DNA of 58,467 bases, taken from assembly GCA_017380635.1 (NCBI GenBank), contig JAFODP010000007.1, forward strand, positions 1-58,467. The letters are read 5' to 3'. Under the pieces are notes generated by a model. The model searched no databases. It was given only the letters and a program-made list of their open reading frames with translations, and was not told the DNA's origin. A program made the translations under genes and the position numbers. This DNA is from Bacteroidales bacterium (lineage in GTDB: Bacteria > Bacteroidota > Bacteroidia > Bacteroidales > UBA1402). Every line of letters begins with the position of its first letter. The stretch's first letter is position 1. Shown piece after piece: positions 42,752 to 52,127 of the stretch.

Positions 42752-44884
42752 TCAATAAGATTTTAAGCTTAACGCAATACGTTGACGCGGCAGATCTACT
42801 TCGATGACACGGGCTTGGAGATGTTGTCCGATATAAACAACCTCGGCAGGATCTTTCACGAAGCGATCGGCCATTTGAGAAATATGGATCAGACCTTTTA
42901 CATGCACGCCCAAATCGACAAAGCAGCCGAAATTGGTGATGTTGCTCACGATTCCCGGCAAAAGCATGCCCACACGGATATCTTCTATCGTTTTTATGTT
43001 TTCGTCGAAATGAAAGCTTTCCAAGGCTTTACGAGGATCGCGCGAAGGTTTCTCCAATTCTTGGAGAATATCTTTCAAGGTTTCTTCTCCGACTTTATCG
43101 CGATAACATTCCGGCTTGATTTGCGCACGCAGAGAGGCATCTTTCATCAAATCGCTCAGACTGCAATGCAAGTCTTTGGCCATTGCTTCCACGATATGAT
43201 AACTTTCGGGATGAACGGCAGAATTGTCGAGCGGATTGGCTGCGCCGGAAATCCGCAGGAATCCGGCCGATTGCTGAAAAGCTTTGGCACCCATGCGAGG
43301 CACGTTCATCAATTCTTTGCGCGAACGGAAAGCGCCGTGTTCCTGACGGTATTGTACAATATTCTGTGCAAGCGCGGGCCCCAGTCCTGATACATAACTC
43401 AATAGGTGTTTGGAAGCGGTGTTCAACTCCACGCCCACGGCATTCACGCAGGATGCCACCACCAAATCGAGTTGATGTTTCAGCGCCGTCTGATCTACAT
43501 CGTGCTGATATTGACCCACACCGATGCTTTTGCTATCGATTTTCACCAGTTCGGCCAAAGGATCCATCAAGCGACGGGCAATGCTGACAGCGCCACGCAC
43601 CGTTACATCTTTGTCGGGAAATTCATCACGGGCGATGGCCGATGCGCTATAAATGGATGCGCCATCTTCGTTCACCGAGAAAATCTCGATATGGGAAGGC
43701 AAAGCAAGCCCGCGAATAAAGCTTTCGCTTTCGCGTCCGGCAGTACCATTACCGATGGCAATAGCTTCTATTTCAAATTGTTTTACTAGCTGTGTTATAT
43801 GTTTGGCTGCCGTTTGCGGATCGGCTTTGGGCGGGTGAGGGTAGATGACGCTGTCGTGCAAAAGATTGCCTTGTGCGTCGATGCAGACCACTTTGCAGCC
43901 GGTTCTGAATCCCGGGTCAATGCCCAATATTCTTTTCGCGCCTAAGGGTGAAGCCAGCAACACTTGACGCAGGGCTTTGGCAAAAACAGCGATGGCTTCC
44001 GTGTCGGCTTTTTCCTTGCTCAGAGCGGCAAATTCATTTTCGATGGAAGGTTTCAAAAGTCGCTTGAAGGAATCTACCACGGCCAGATTTATCTGATCGC
44101 TGCTAGCATTGCGACGATGAATGCTAAGACGACGCAGTTTCTGCAGACAATTTTCTTCGTCGGCCTGGATGCTGACGCGCAGAAATCCTTCTTTTTCACC
44201 ACGACGCATGGCCAACAAACGATGCGAAGAACAATGTTTCAGGCTTTCCGAAAAATCGAAATAATCGCGGTATTTGTCGGCTTCTTCGGCTTTACCTTTG
44301 ATGAGTTTGGAAACGATTTTGGCGGTGTATTGAAATTCTCTTCTCACAGCCGCACGGCAATTTTCGTTTTCGTTGATGTTTTCGGCGATGATGTCGCGAG
44401 CGCCTTGCAGAACAGCTTCTATATCTTTTAAATCGTCTTTGCAGAAGGCTTTTGCCTTTTGGTGCAAGCTGTTTTCATCGTAGAAATATTCTTTTTCTAT
44501 CAGTGCGGCCAAAGGCTCGAGGCCTTGTTCACGGGCTATTTGCGCACGCGTGCGACGTTTGGGTTTGTAGGGAAGATATATATCTTCGAGCAAGTTGGAT
44601 TCCCAGCAATTTTCGATGCGTTCTTTAAGTTTGTCGTCCAATTTTCCTTGTTCTTCGATGCTGGCCAAAATGCTGGCTTTGCGTTTTTCCAGTTCCTGGT
44701 ATTTGTGATGGCGGTCGGCGATGTCGGCTATCGTCACTTCGTCCATGCTTCCCGTTACTTCTTTGCGGTATCGGCTGATAAAAGGAATGCTGGCGCCTTC
44801 GTCCAAAAGGGCAATACAGGCTTCTACGCGCGAAGGATTCAGCGATAAATCTTGTGCAATCAGTGCTATGACTTCTGTTTTCAT
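42752..44884 (-). CDS. tex: Tex-family RNA-binding transcription accessory protein
   Basis: Cytosolic nucleic-acid-binding protein linked to transcription and stress tolerance. The ATG at 44884 gives 710 residues (MKTEVIALIAQDLSLNP); the frame to 44920 extends into the tRNA-proximal promoter region and is not used. Order of parts: Tex N-terminal (ASIPFISRYRKEVTGSMDEV), a YqgF/RNase-H-like domain (ILGIDPGFRTGCKVVCID), helix-hairpin-helix repeats (LSYVSGLGPALAQNIV, MNVPRMGAKAFQQSAGFLRI, each quoted in part) and a C-terminal S1 domain (GIVSNITNFGCFVDLGVHVKG, ending SLKSY). Length and domains are complete. Confidence 0.95.
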   Translation of the reverse strand: MKTEVIALIAQDLSLNPSRVEACIALLDEGASIPFISRYRKEVTGSMDEVTIADIADRHHKYQELEKRKASILASIEEQGKLDDKLKERIENCWESNLLEDIYLPYKPKRRTRAQIAREQGLEPLAALIEKEYFYDENSLHQKAKAFCKDDLKDIEAVLQGARDIIAENINENENCRAAVRREFQYTAKIVSKLIKGKAEEADKYRDYFDFSESLKHCSSHRLLAMRRGEKEGFLRVSIQADEENCLQKLRRLSIHRRNASSDQINLAVVDSFKRLLKPSIENEFAALSKEKADTEAIAVFAKALRQVLLASPLGAKRILGIDPGFRTGCKVVCIDAQGNLLHDSVIYPHPPKADPQTAAKHITQLVKQFEIEAIAIGNGTAGRESESFIRGLALPSHIEIFSVNEDGASIYSASAIARDEFPDKDVTVRGAVSIARRLMDPLAELVKIDSKSIGVGQYQHDVDQTALKHQLDLVVASCVNAVGVELNTASKHLLSYVSGLGPALAQNIVQYRQEHGAFRSRKELMNVPRMGAKAFQQSAGFLRISGAANPLDNSAVHPESYHIVEAMAKDLHCSLSDLMKDASLRAQIKPECYRDKVGEETLKDILQELEKPSRDPRKALESFHFDENIKTIEDIRVGMLLPGIVSNITNFGCFVDLGVHVKGLIHISQMADRFVKDPAEVVYIGQHLQARVIEVDLPRQRIALSLKSY

Positions 44885-44955
44885 GTGAGAAGGGGAATAA
44901 TTTGTGTAAAAATACGGCAAGAGCGCAGAAAAAACAAATAAAAATAGCAGGGATA

Positions 44956-44986
44956 TTTGCAGAAATAAAATTTATCACTACCTTTG
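44956..44986 (+). promoter_or_regulatory. tRNA-His promoter
   Basis: TTTG (44956-44959), 19 bases, TACCTTTG (44979-44986), about 37 bases before the tRNA. Confidence 0.8.
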
Positions 44987-45022
44987 CACCCGCAAATCAA
45001 GCAATACTTGAGGCGTAAACAT

Positions 45023-45100
45023 GGTGGATGTAGCTCAGTCGGTTAGAGCACTGGATTGTGGTTCCAGGTGTCGTCGGTTCGAGTCCGATCTTCCACCCCA
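45023..45100 (+). tRNA. tRNA-His(GTG)
   Basis: Cloverleaf with anticodon stem CTGGA/TCCAG and loop TTGTGGT (anticodon GTG). The D-arm region is AGCTCAGTCGGTTAGAGC and the T-loop is TTCGAGT. The extra G-1 (45023) faces C73, as expected for tRNA-His, and CCA is encoded (45098-45100). The acceptor stem has one T-T mismatch at pair 6-67. Confidence 0.97.
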
Positions 45101-45135
45101 AAGAGAAGTTCAACATTGAGCTTCTCTTTTTTTTT
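45101..45135 (+). terminator. Terminator after tRNA-His
   Basis: AAGAGAAG (45101-45108) pairs with CTTCTCTT (45121-45128), with inner TCAA/TTGA pairing, followed by a T run. Confidence 0.88.
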
Positions 45136-45220
45136 GTCTGACATTATGGCATTTTGCGGCTGTTGGTACAAATTTTGCGAATAGAAGCGCATATCAACCA
45201 ACTCTTTAAACAAAATCACT

Positions 45221-47812
45221 ATGAACACAGACAAAATGACCATTAAAACACAAGAACTGATACAATCGGCACTGAACGAGGTGAATCGTCGTCAGCAGCA
45301 ACAGATTGAGGCTCTGCATTTGCTGAAAGCAGCCATCGATGTTGGCGAGAGTCTTGTCGACTATCTTCTGCAGAAAAACGATATCAGTAAAGCCCATCTT
45401 CTTCAGGAAATAGAAAAGGAATTGTCGCTTTTGCCCAAAGTAAGCGGCGGTGAGGCATATCTGAGCCGAGAAGCCACCGAAGTGTTGCGCAAAGCCGAAG
45501 ACAATGCTGCGAAAGATGGCGATCAGTACATTACCATAGAATCGGTATTTTTGGCATTGTTGCAGGTGAAAACTGTCGCTTCGTCTTTGTTGAAACAGCA
45601 GGGATTGAACGAGAATGCCTTGAAGCAAAGCATTTCTGAATTGCGAAAAGGTCGCAAAGTAAATTCGCAGAATGCCGAAGAAAGCTACCGTTCTTTGGAA
45701 AAATATGCACAAAATCTGAACGAAAAAGCGCGTAACGGACAGTTGGATCCTGTTATCGGTCGTGACGAGGAAATACGTCGCGTGTTGCAGATTCTGAGCC
45801 GTCGTACCAAGAACAATCCTATTTTGATCGGCGAGCCGGGAACGGGCAAAACCGCCATCGCAGAAGGCTTGGCGCATAGAATTGTGCGTGGCGATGTGCC
45901 TGAAAACCTGAAAAGCAAACAGATTTTCTCGCTCGATATGGGGGCTTTGGTGGCTGGTGCCAAATACAAAGGCGAATTCGAAGAACGCTTGAAAGCGGTG
46001 ATTAACGAAGTGATGCAATCCAATGGCGAAATCATTCTTTTCATCGATGAAATTCACACTTTGGTGGGCGCCGGAAAAAGCGAAGGTGCGATGGATGCTG
46101 CCAATATTCTGAAGCCGGCTTTAGCGCGTGGCGAACTGCGTGCCATCGGTGCCACCACTTTGGAAGAATACCAAAAATATTTCGAGAAAGACAAGGCTTT
46201 GGAACGCCGTTTCCAGCAAGTGATGGTGGACGAACCCGACGAAGCCAGCAGTATTTCCATTTTGCGAGGATTGAAAGAACGTTACGAAAATCACCACAAA
46301 GTGCGAATCACCGATGATGCCATTATTGCAGCCGTGCATTTGTCGAGCCGTTATATCACCAATCGTTTCTTGCCGGACAAAGCCATCGATTTGATGGACG
46401 AAGCCATGGCGCATTTGCGTATGCAAATCGACAGCGTGCCAGAAAAACTCGATACGGTGGAACGAAATATTCAACAGCTTGAAATTGAGCGCGAAGCTAT
46501 CAAGAAAGATAAAGAATCTGGCCGCAAATTGGAAGAAATCAACAAGGAGATTTCAGAATTGAAAGAAAAGGCGGATGTGCTCAAAAGTGCTTGGCGTCGC
46601 GAGAAAGATCATATCAACAAGATTCAGCAACTTAAAATCGATATCGAAAATTATAAATTTCAAGCCGAACGTGCCGAGCGCGAAGGCGATTATGGTAAAG
46701 TGGCCGAATTGCGTTATGGTAAGATTAAGGAAGCGGAAAATGCTATCGTGCAGGAAAAGGAAGCTTTGCATCAGGTGCAAGGCGATCATCCCATGATTAA
46801 AGAAGAAGTGGATAGCAACGATATTGCCGAAATTGTTTCCAAATGGACGGGTATTCCTGTAAGCAAAATGGCGCAGAGCGAAAGAGAAAAACTGCTGCAT
46901 TTGGAAGAGGAATTGCATCGTAGGGTCGTCGGACAAGAAGAGGCTATTCAGGCTATTTCCGATGCGGTGAGACGCAGTCGTGCTGGCTTGCAAGATCCGA
47001 AAAAGCCGATAGGTTCGTTTATTTTCTTGGGTACGACCGGCGTGGGTAAAACAGAATTAGCCAAGGCTTTGGCGGAATATCTCTTCGACGATGATAGCAT
47101 GATGACGCGCATCGATATGAGTGAATATCAGGAAAAATTCAGCGTATCGCGTCTTATTGGAGCGCCTCCCGGCTATGTGGGTTACGACGAAGGTGGCCAG
47201 CTTACCGAGGCGGTGAGACGTAAACCTTATTCGGTGGTGCTTTTCGACGAAATTGAAAAAGCGCATCCCGATGTCTTCAATATTTTGCTGCAAGTGCTCG
47301 ACGACGGCCGACTCACCGACAACAAGGGCAGGGTGGTGAATTTCAAGAACACCATTATCATCATGACTTCCAATTTGGGTTCCGATCTTATCCGAGAAAA
47401 TTTTGAAAATGTGAAGCCGGAAAACCTGGACGAAGTGATGGAGAAAACCCGTATGCAAGTGTTTGAGCTGTTGAAGAAAACGATACGTCCGGAATTTCTG
47501 AACCGTGTGGACGAACTCATTATGTTTACGCCGCTCAATCCCACCGAAATCAGACAGATTGTCGCTTTGCAAATCGATCAGATTCGTCGTATGCTCGAAA
47601 GTAATGGTGTCAGCTTGCAACTCACGGACAAGGCTTTGGACTTTATTGCCGAAGAAGGTTATCATCCGGAATTTGGTGCACGTCCCGTGAAGCGCGTTAT
47701 TCAACGTTTTCTTTTGAACGAATTGAGCCGCGAACTCTTGGCCGGAAAAATCCAAAGCGACAAGCCGGTCTTGGTGGACGAAAACGATGGATTGCTGACT
47801 TTCAGTAACTGA
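45221..47812 (+). CDS. clpB: ATP-dependent disaggregase ClpB
   Basis: Hsp100 chaperone that pulls proteins out of aggregates together with DnaK. The 863 residues contain the N domain ([15 protein letters not shown]), NBD1 with [15 protein letters not shown] (about 206-220), a coiled-coil middle domain (about 405-525, charge-rich) that distinguishes ClpB from ClpA/C, NBD2 with [19 protein letters not shown] and the C-terminal [14 protein letters not shown]. The ATG at 45221 fits the family N-terminus; 45236 is an alternative. It stands alone after the tRNA-His terminator. No heat-shock element is recognised upstream. Confidence 0.97.
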   Translation: MNTDKMTIKTQELIQSALNEVNRRQQQQIEALHLLKAAIDVGESLVDYLLQKNDISKAHLLQEIEKELSLLPKVSGGEAYLSREATEVLRKAEDNAAKDGDQYITIESVFLALLQVKTVASSLLKQQGLNENALKQSISELRKGRKVNSQNAEESYRSLEKYAQNLNEKARNGQLDPVIGRDEEIRRVLQILSRRTKNNPILIGEPGTGKTAIAEGLAHRIVRGDVPENLKSKQIFSLDMGALVAGAKYKGEFEERLKAVINEVMQSNGEIILFIDEIHTLVGAGKSEGAMDAANILKPALARGELRAIGATTLEEYQKYFEKDKALERRFQQVMVDEPDEASSISILRGLKERYENHHKVRITDDAIIAAVHLSSRYITNRFLPDKAIDLMDEAMAHLRMQIDSVPEKLDTVERNIQQLEIEREAIKKDKESGRKLEEINKEISELKEKADVLKSAWRREKDHINKIQQLKIDIENYKFQAERAEREGDYGKVAELRYGKIKEAENAIVQEKEALHQVQGDHPMIKEEVDSNDIAEIVSKWTGIPVSKMAQSEREKLLHLEEELHRRVVGQEEAIQAISDAVRRSRAGLQDPKKPIGSFIFLGTTGVGKTELAKALAEYLFDDDSMMTRIDMSEYQEKFSVSRLIGAPPGYVGYDEGGQLTEAVRRKPYSVVLFDEIEKAHPDVFNILLQVLDDGRLTDNKGRVVNFKNTIIIMTSNLGSDLIRENFENVKPENLDEVMEKTRMQVFELLKKTIRPEFLNRVDELIMFTPLNPTEIRQIVALQIDQIRRMLESNGVSLQLTDKALDFIAEEGYHPEFGARPVKRVIQRFLLNELSRELLAGKIQSDKPVLVDENDGLLTFSN

Positions 47813-47819
47813 TACAATC

Positions 47820-47947
47820 ATTGCAGGCTAAGTTCGGAATAACTTCGTCGGAACAAGTTCCGACTTCATCCCTCCCACCGCTCGCGGCGGGCCCCTCCCT
47901 CTAAGATGCCGAGGGTGGCAACGTTATTCCTTAACTTAGCCTGCAAT
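47820..47947. repeat. 128-base inverted repeat with nested hairpins between convergent genes
   Basis: The outer arms 47820-47843 and 47923-47947 are complementary apart from a C/AA difference (core ATTGCAGGCTAAGTT). Inside lie three more hairpins: GTCGGAAC/GTTCCGAC (47847-47864, perfect, AA loop), CCCACCGC/GCGGCGGG (47874-47891, one mismatch) and CCCTC/GAGGG (47897-47915). It sits between the 3' ends of clpB and the pectate-lyase-like gene, so it may be a bidirectional terminator or a small repeated element. There is no T run and no clear target-site duplication. Confidence 0.85.
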
Positions 47948-47965
47948 TATATTATCCGTTGCGAG

Positions 47966-50308
47966 CTATTTCTCCAACACTATTTTCAGCACTTCTTTTT
48001 GCTGGGCTTGTGTCAAGACGGCTTGGTAAACACCGGCAGGCAAAGCACTGGCATCGAACGAAATCTGACGGCATTCGCCTTTCATTAAATCGAGCGAGGA
48101 ACGACAAATCGATTTTCCCGACAAATCGACAATTTCCAAATGCGCCACGGCTGTTTCCTGGCTATGAATGACGAATTGTGTGACATGACGCACCGGATTG
48201 GGATAATTGCTAAAAACCAAGGTGTTCGATCCCAAACTTGGCAAAGCAGTCACATCGCCATCCGTTTCGTAAGCACCCAAATCTTTGGCCGGACCGAAAT
48301 AATCAACACCGGGAACAAAGTCGATAACAAAAGGCTTGAGCGAAACTTTACTTACTCCCTTCACTTGGTTGCAACCTTTGTCGATAAATCGGCTGTCGGC
48401 TTTCAGACGACCGAAACCATTGTTGGGCAAAGAACCGTCGGCTTCGCGCGGCGCCATGTAATCCTCCTTGGACAAACTGATAAAGTCGTCGTAGATGCTT
48501 TCCTGATCGAATTCTTTGTTGTTGCTGTCTTTGTAGGGAACCATGGGCGCTTCGCCATTGATGCTGTTCCACGAGTTGTTCCTTTCAATGGTGCCTTCGT
48601 AGGCTTGGAACAAACCTTTGCTGCCGGAACCATCCTTGGGGTCGAAGCTGATGCAGTTGCGCACATCGCAAGGATATTTTGTCAATCGATAGTTTTTGAT
48701 GTTGTTGAACGACAAGCAGTTGAACAGATAAATGCTGTCGGCATTGTTGTTTTCGCTGAAACCTGCGCCGGTGGCATAACCGTCGAAAGCGATGCAGTTG
48801 TTTATCTGATGTTTAGCAGCCCATCCATCACCGCCGAGCTTGAAACCATTGCCGTCGCCTTGCCAATTGACCGTTCCGATGCCGTTTTTCTGGCCCCATT
48901 CCCAGTCGGGATCGTTCTTGATGAGTTCTTCGTTGCCGTTGCCCATGGTCCAGCAAGAATCGATGTAGATAGGGAAGTGTGTCATGTAGAAATCCCAACC
49001 GTCGTCGGAGTTTTCCCAAGCGCGGCAACCTACGAAACGATTGTTGGAGCCGGGCGACAATTTACAGGCGAATCCATCGGCATTTTCATAGCTGGTGCCC
49101 CAGTCGTAATTGCGGTAAGAATCGCAGTTTTTCACCAAATTGTGGCAAACCTTGTCGGCAGCGTCGGGTGCATTCGAACTCAGTCCTATCTGTATGCCGC
49201 TGTCGCCATTGTGATGCAGTGTCAACAACTCGAAAATATTGTACGAACCTTCCACCTTGATACCGTTATCGGGCGCTTGGCAAATAACGAATCCTCTCAG
49301 GTGATAATAATCGCCCGTCACTTTGAAACCGCGTCCGTTGCCACGGCTGGAAGTGTTGCTGTAATTGGGGATAATGTCGTAGAAATTGAGTTCGGGTGTC
49401 TCGCCGGGATAATTAAAAATATGGTAATACTCGGCAGCATTTCCTTTTTGACTCAAATTGATGGTGGCATTGTATCGATAGATGCCGCCGCGCAGATAAA
49501 CCGTATCGCCCGCCTCCATAAGACTGATGGCTTTGCTCAGATTGAAGAAGGGAGCTTCCAGGCTGCCGTCGTTGCTATCGTTGCCGCCTTTTTCCTTGGG
49601 TGCGCAATAATAAGCCGTATAGCCGCCATTCGATTTGAAATGCGCTGTAATTTCCGTGTCCTTTTCGATGCGCAAACTGATGATGCTGTCTTTGCTGTTG
49701 GAAGCGCCGCTCCAGCCTTCGAAGATGGCGCCTTTGCTTTGGTCGGGAACAGCTGTCAGTTGTACTTCGCTACCGGCAATATAATAAGGTTGATCGGGCG
49801 ATTTGAGCACTTTGCCTTTTCCGCTGACGTTCACCTGTAAGGCAAATTCTTCCGGACCCGGCGTGGCGCCTACTATCGTTATTTTATCCATGTTAGACAT
49901 GCCCACCGATGTGAGGGAAGTGAAGGTGATGGTGTTTTTGCCGGCGCGCAAGGGGAGTGTCATCTCCGATTCCAACCAAGTGGTGAAACCGCCGCTGGTG
50001 CCCATAGGAAAATTTTCGTACTGAAGCACACCATTAGCCTGAACCTCAATATCACGACTGTCGTCTTTGCCATTGGCCCAACGCACTTTTACGATGGCTT
50101 GTGGCATGTCTTCTGCGATAGAGAACTGAAAAAGAATGTAACTACCGCTTTTATTGGCCACATCCACAAATCCCGATCCGGAATATCCACTGTGATTGTT
50201 GGCCACTTTTCCATCGAATTGGGCGTCTTCTGCTTCTACAACCACGTCTGCATCAAGAGCAAGGATGCCCAGACAAAGCATTGTGAGCAAAGAAAATAAC
50301 TGTTTCAT
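47966..50308 (-). CDS. Exported PL9-like pectate lyase with CBM and T9SS sorting tail
   Basis: A 780-residue secreted polysaccharide lyase candidate. Order: signal peptide (LFSLLTMLCLGILALDA); CBM6/35-like sugar-binding domain at about 22-150 (VVEAEDAQFDG, YSGSGFVDVAN); an InlB-like or linker repeat at 158-235; a right-handed beta-helix at about 240-680 with PL9-type motifs (GDYYHLRGFVI, NADGFACKL, CRAWENSDDGWDFY); and a C-terminal type IX secretion sorting domain (YPNPVRHVTQF, VDLSGKSICR, ALPAGVYQAVL, ending KIVLEK). Pectin is the expected substrate but other uronic polymers are possible. It is leftward, with the PAP2 gene 12 bases upstream. Confidence 0.87.
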   Translation of the reverse strand: MKQLFSLLTMLCLGILALDADVVVEAEDAQFDGKVANNHSGYSGSGFVDVANKSGSYILFQFSIAEDMPQAIVKVRWANGKDDSRDIEVQANGVLQYENFPMGTSGGFTTWLESEMTLPLRAGKNTITFTSLTSVGMSNMDKITIVGATPGPEEFALQVNVSGKGKVLKSPDQPYYIAGSEVQLTAVPDQSKGAIFEGWSGASNSKDSIISLRIEKDTEITAHFKSNGGYTAYYCAPKEKGGNDSNDGSLEAPFFNLSKAISLMEAGDTVYLRGGIYRYNATINLSQKGNAAEYYHIFNYPGETPELNFYDIIPNYSNTSSRGNGRGFKVTGDYYHLRGFVICQAPDNGIKVEGSYNIFELLTLHHNGDSGIQIGLSSNAPDAADKVCHNLVKNCDSYRNYDWGTSYENADGFACKLSPGSNNRFVGCRAWENSDDGWDFYMTHFPIYIDSCWTMGNGNEELIKNDPDWEWGQKNGIGTVNWQGDGNGFKLGGDGWAAKHQINNCIAFDGYATGAGFSENNNADSIYLFNCLSFNNIKNYRLTKYPCDVRNCISFDPKDGSGSKGLFQAYEGTIERNNSWNSINGEAPMVPYKDSNNKEFDQESIYDDFISLSKEDYMAPREADGSLPNNGFGRLKADSRFIDKGCNQVKGVSKVSLKPFVIDFVPGVDYFGPAKDLGAYETDGDVTALPSLGSNTLVFSNYPNPVRHVTQFVIHSQETAVAHLEIVDLSGKSICRSSLDLMKGECRQISFDASALPAGVYQAVLTQAQQKEVLKIVLEK

Positions 50309-50320
50309 TCTTGTATGTTT

Positions 50321-51103
50321 TTAAAATTGATAACTCAAACACAAACTTGCTTGTCGTCCGTCGTAAAAGGGCATCAAGCTAAGAGATTGTTCTTTTTTGG
50401 TGCAAATATAATCGGACAGACCATCATAAGCCCAATACACTAAATTGGTACAGAAAGTTCCGATGGCAGCGCCCACCAAAACATCGGCCGTCCAGTGATA
50501 ACTTTGCGCAATGCGCGTGTAGCCCACCCAAGCTGCGATGCTATATCCACCGATAGAAATCCACGGACTATAATGACCATATTCCTGATGCAGAATGGTG
50601 GCGGCCACAAAGGCCATGGAAGTATGTTGCGAAGGGAAGGAATTGTACAAATGATGCAATTTCTCGTTGGGACGCTGTATGCCGGTGCTCCGTTTCAGCG
50701 AAGCGACGCAGGCGTCGGCAAGACAATAGGCGCCTAAGGCTAATGGAATGGCGTGCAAGCCTTTGTGCTGCGGATAAACACCAAAAACGGGCAGCATGAA
50801 TCCTATATAATAAGGCGCCCAACGCAATTCGTCTTCGTACATGGGAACTTGCCAATCCTTATTCCAATCTAGATACGTTTGCAATTCATGCTTAAAATCG
50901 GCATTCGACTGAATGAGCAATCCCACACCGGCCAAGGCTAAAGGTGCAATGCTCGATTTTAAAAAGTCTTTGGTATAATCTTCTTGCGGTTTTTCGAAAG
51001 AATACCAATCCTGATAGGGTAAAGTCAGGTTTTGTTGTTGTGCCGACAGCGGATAGGAAAGTACGCAGCCAAGCAAAATCATACAGATTACTCTCTTCAT
51101 CAT
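50321..51103 (-). CDS. PAP2 superfamily membrane phosphatase
   Basis: Phosphatidic-acid-phosphatase-type enzyme of 260 residues. A signal sequence (MILLGCVLSYPLSAQ) is followed by several membrane helices. The three catalytic motifs are visible: KRSTGIQRP (motif 1), FPSQHTSMAF (motif 2, with Gln in place of the common Gly) and TRIAQSYHWTADVLVG (motif 3). It could act on undecaprenyl pyrophosphate, lipid A or a phospholipid; the sequence does not decide. It precedes the pectate-lyase-like gene by 12 bases, so it may share its promoter at 51123-51153. Confidence 0.9.
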   Translation of the reverse strand: MMKRVICMILLGCVLSYPLSAQQQNLTLPYQDWYSFEKPQEDYTKDFLKSSIAPLALAGVGLLIQSNADFKHELQTYLDWNKDWQVPMYEDELRWAPYYIGFMLPVFGVYPQHKGLHAIPLALGAYCLADACVASLKRSTGIQRPNEKLHHLYNSFPSQHTSMAFVAATILHQEYGHYSPWISIGGYSIAAWVGYTRIAQSYHWTADVLVGAAIGTFCTNLVYWAYDGLSDYICTKKEQSLSLMPFYDGRQASLCLSYQF

Positions 51104-51122
51104 TCTATTTGTATATGAGCGA

Positions 51123-51153
51123 CAAATTTACGAATTTTGCCACCCTAAACAAA
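51123..51153 (-). promoter_or_regulatory. PAP2 gene promoter
   Basis: On the minus strand TTTG (51153-51150), 19 bases, TAAATTTG (51130-51123), 20 bases before the start codon. Confidence 0.75.
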
Positions 51154-51161
51154 TTTCCTTC

Positions 51162-52055
51162 ATGAAAGCTTGGCTCTCCGGATTGTTTTTGATGATTTCC
51201 ATTACTCTGATGGCGCAACCCGCACCCGATTGGTGGGCCGATCTGCATGGCTATATCCGTCAACATGGCAATATGTACAGCCTGTACAAATACACGCAGG
51301 GCTATTTTGGTCCGAATGCTTTGCCTATGCCGGAAATCAGCGATGCGCGCATTCCCGAACGACATTCTTTCGAACTCTCTGCCGATGCTTTCTGGGGCGA
51401 TGGCGACCGAACAAGCAATATGGCTTTTCATGGCGAATATATCATTTCCGACAGGGCTTCTTTCAGTGCTTGGGGTACGATGCTAGAACAGGCTCAAGTG
51501 ACAAGAGAGGTGCGCGATAAGCGGGTTTCCATGGCCGAAGATGGACGTTCATTCGAAATGGTGGGTTCCATTTATTTCACCACACGCATTGCTATCTGGC
51601 AAGAAAAAACCTACATTCCCGACATTATTGCCAATATCACCATGAAGACTTCTTCGGAAAAATCGCAGCGCATGTCTCGTTATTTCGATACGCCGGGCTA
51701 TTATTTCATGATGGAAAGCGGAAAAAATCTCTGGCAAAGTTCTTCGGCTTTTATGCGACAATTTCGCGTGGTGGGAAATCTCGGTTTTTTGTCGTATCAG
51801 ATGAAGAATAAATACCAGAACGATGCTCCTATTTATGCCTTCAAACTAAAAGCAGATTTTGAGAAATTCTCTGTGGAAGGCCTTTTCGGCGGTTACGAGG
51901 GTTGGTTGAAAGACGGCGATCAGCATCGTGTGTTTCGTGCCAAAGCGATGTATCATCTTCCGAATATGGATTGTTCGTTGCAATACCAATATGGTGTGAA
52001 AGACGCGGCTCCTCATCGTTTGCAGGCGGCTTTGCGTTACTATATCGGAGAATGA
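51162..52055 (+). CDS. Exported hypothetical protein, possible outer membrane barrel
   Basis: Not recognised with certainty. The 297 residues begin with a signal peptide (MKAWLSGLFLMISITLMAQ). After a polar segment (WADLHGYIRQHGNMYSLY) come alternating, aromatic-rich strands (YIISDRASFSAWG, SIYFTTRIAIWQEK, VVGNLGFLSYQMK, SLQYQYGVKDAAP, LQAALRYYIGE) like a small outer membrane beta-barrel, although the last residue is not Phe. No Cys pairs or catalytic motif. Divergent from the PAP2 gene by 58 bases. The strand pattern is a visual judgement. Confidence 0.65.
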   Translation: MKAWLSGLFLMISITLMAQPAPDWWADLHGYIRQHGNMYSLYKYTQGYFGPNALPMPEISDARIPERHSFELSADAFWGDGDRTSNMAFHGEYIISDRASFSAWGTMLEQAQVTREVRDKRVSMAEDGRSFEMVGSIYFTTRIAIWQEKTYIPDIIANITMKTSSEKSQRMSRYFDTPGYYFMMESGKNLWQSSSAFMRQFRVVGNLGFLSYQMKNKYQNDAPIYAFKLKADFEKFSVEGLFGGYEGWLKDGDQHRVFRAKAMYHLPNMDCSLQYQYGVKDAAPHRLQAALRYYIGE

Positions 52056-52059
52056 CAGA

Positions 52060-52091
52060 TTTGCATCTTCGCTTAAGAAATGTTATTTTTG
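52060..52091 (+). promoter_or_regulatory. C1 peptidase promoter
   Basis: TTTG (52060-52063), 20 bases, TATTTTTG (52084-52091), 36 bases before the start codon. Confidence 0.8.
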
Positions 52092-52127
52092 CCCTGATTT
52101 TTAGACAATTTTTAAATTATAATAATA

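Noticed and set aside
45136..45220. Heat-shock promoter for clpB
   Set aside because: TTTTG and TACAAATTTTG stretches are present but match neither the primary consensus nor a known heat-shock box in spacing.
47820..47947. Definite transposable element
   Set aside because: Arms are good but no target-site duplication is clear at the borders, and a second copy cannot be sought here.
48140..49840. 566-codon plus-strand frame opposite the pectate-lyase-like gene
   Set aside because: It is the antisense shadow of a gene with clear domains, and its own composition gives no recognisable protein.
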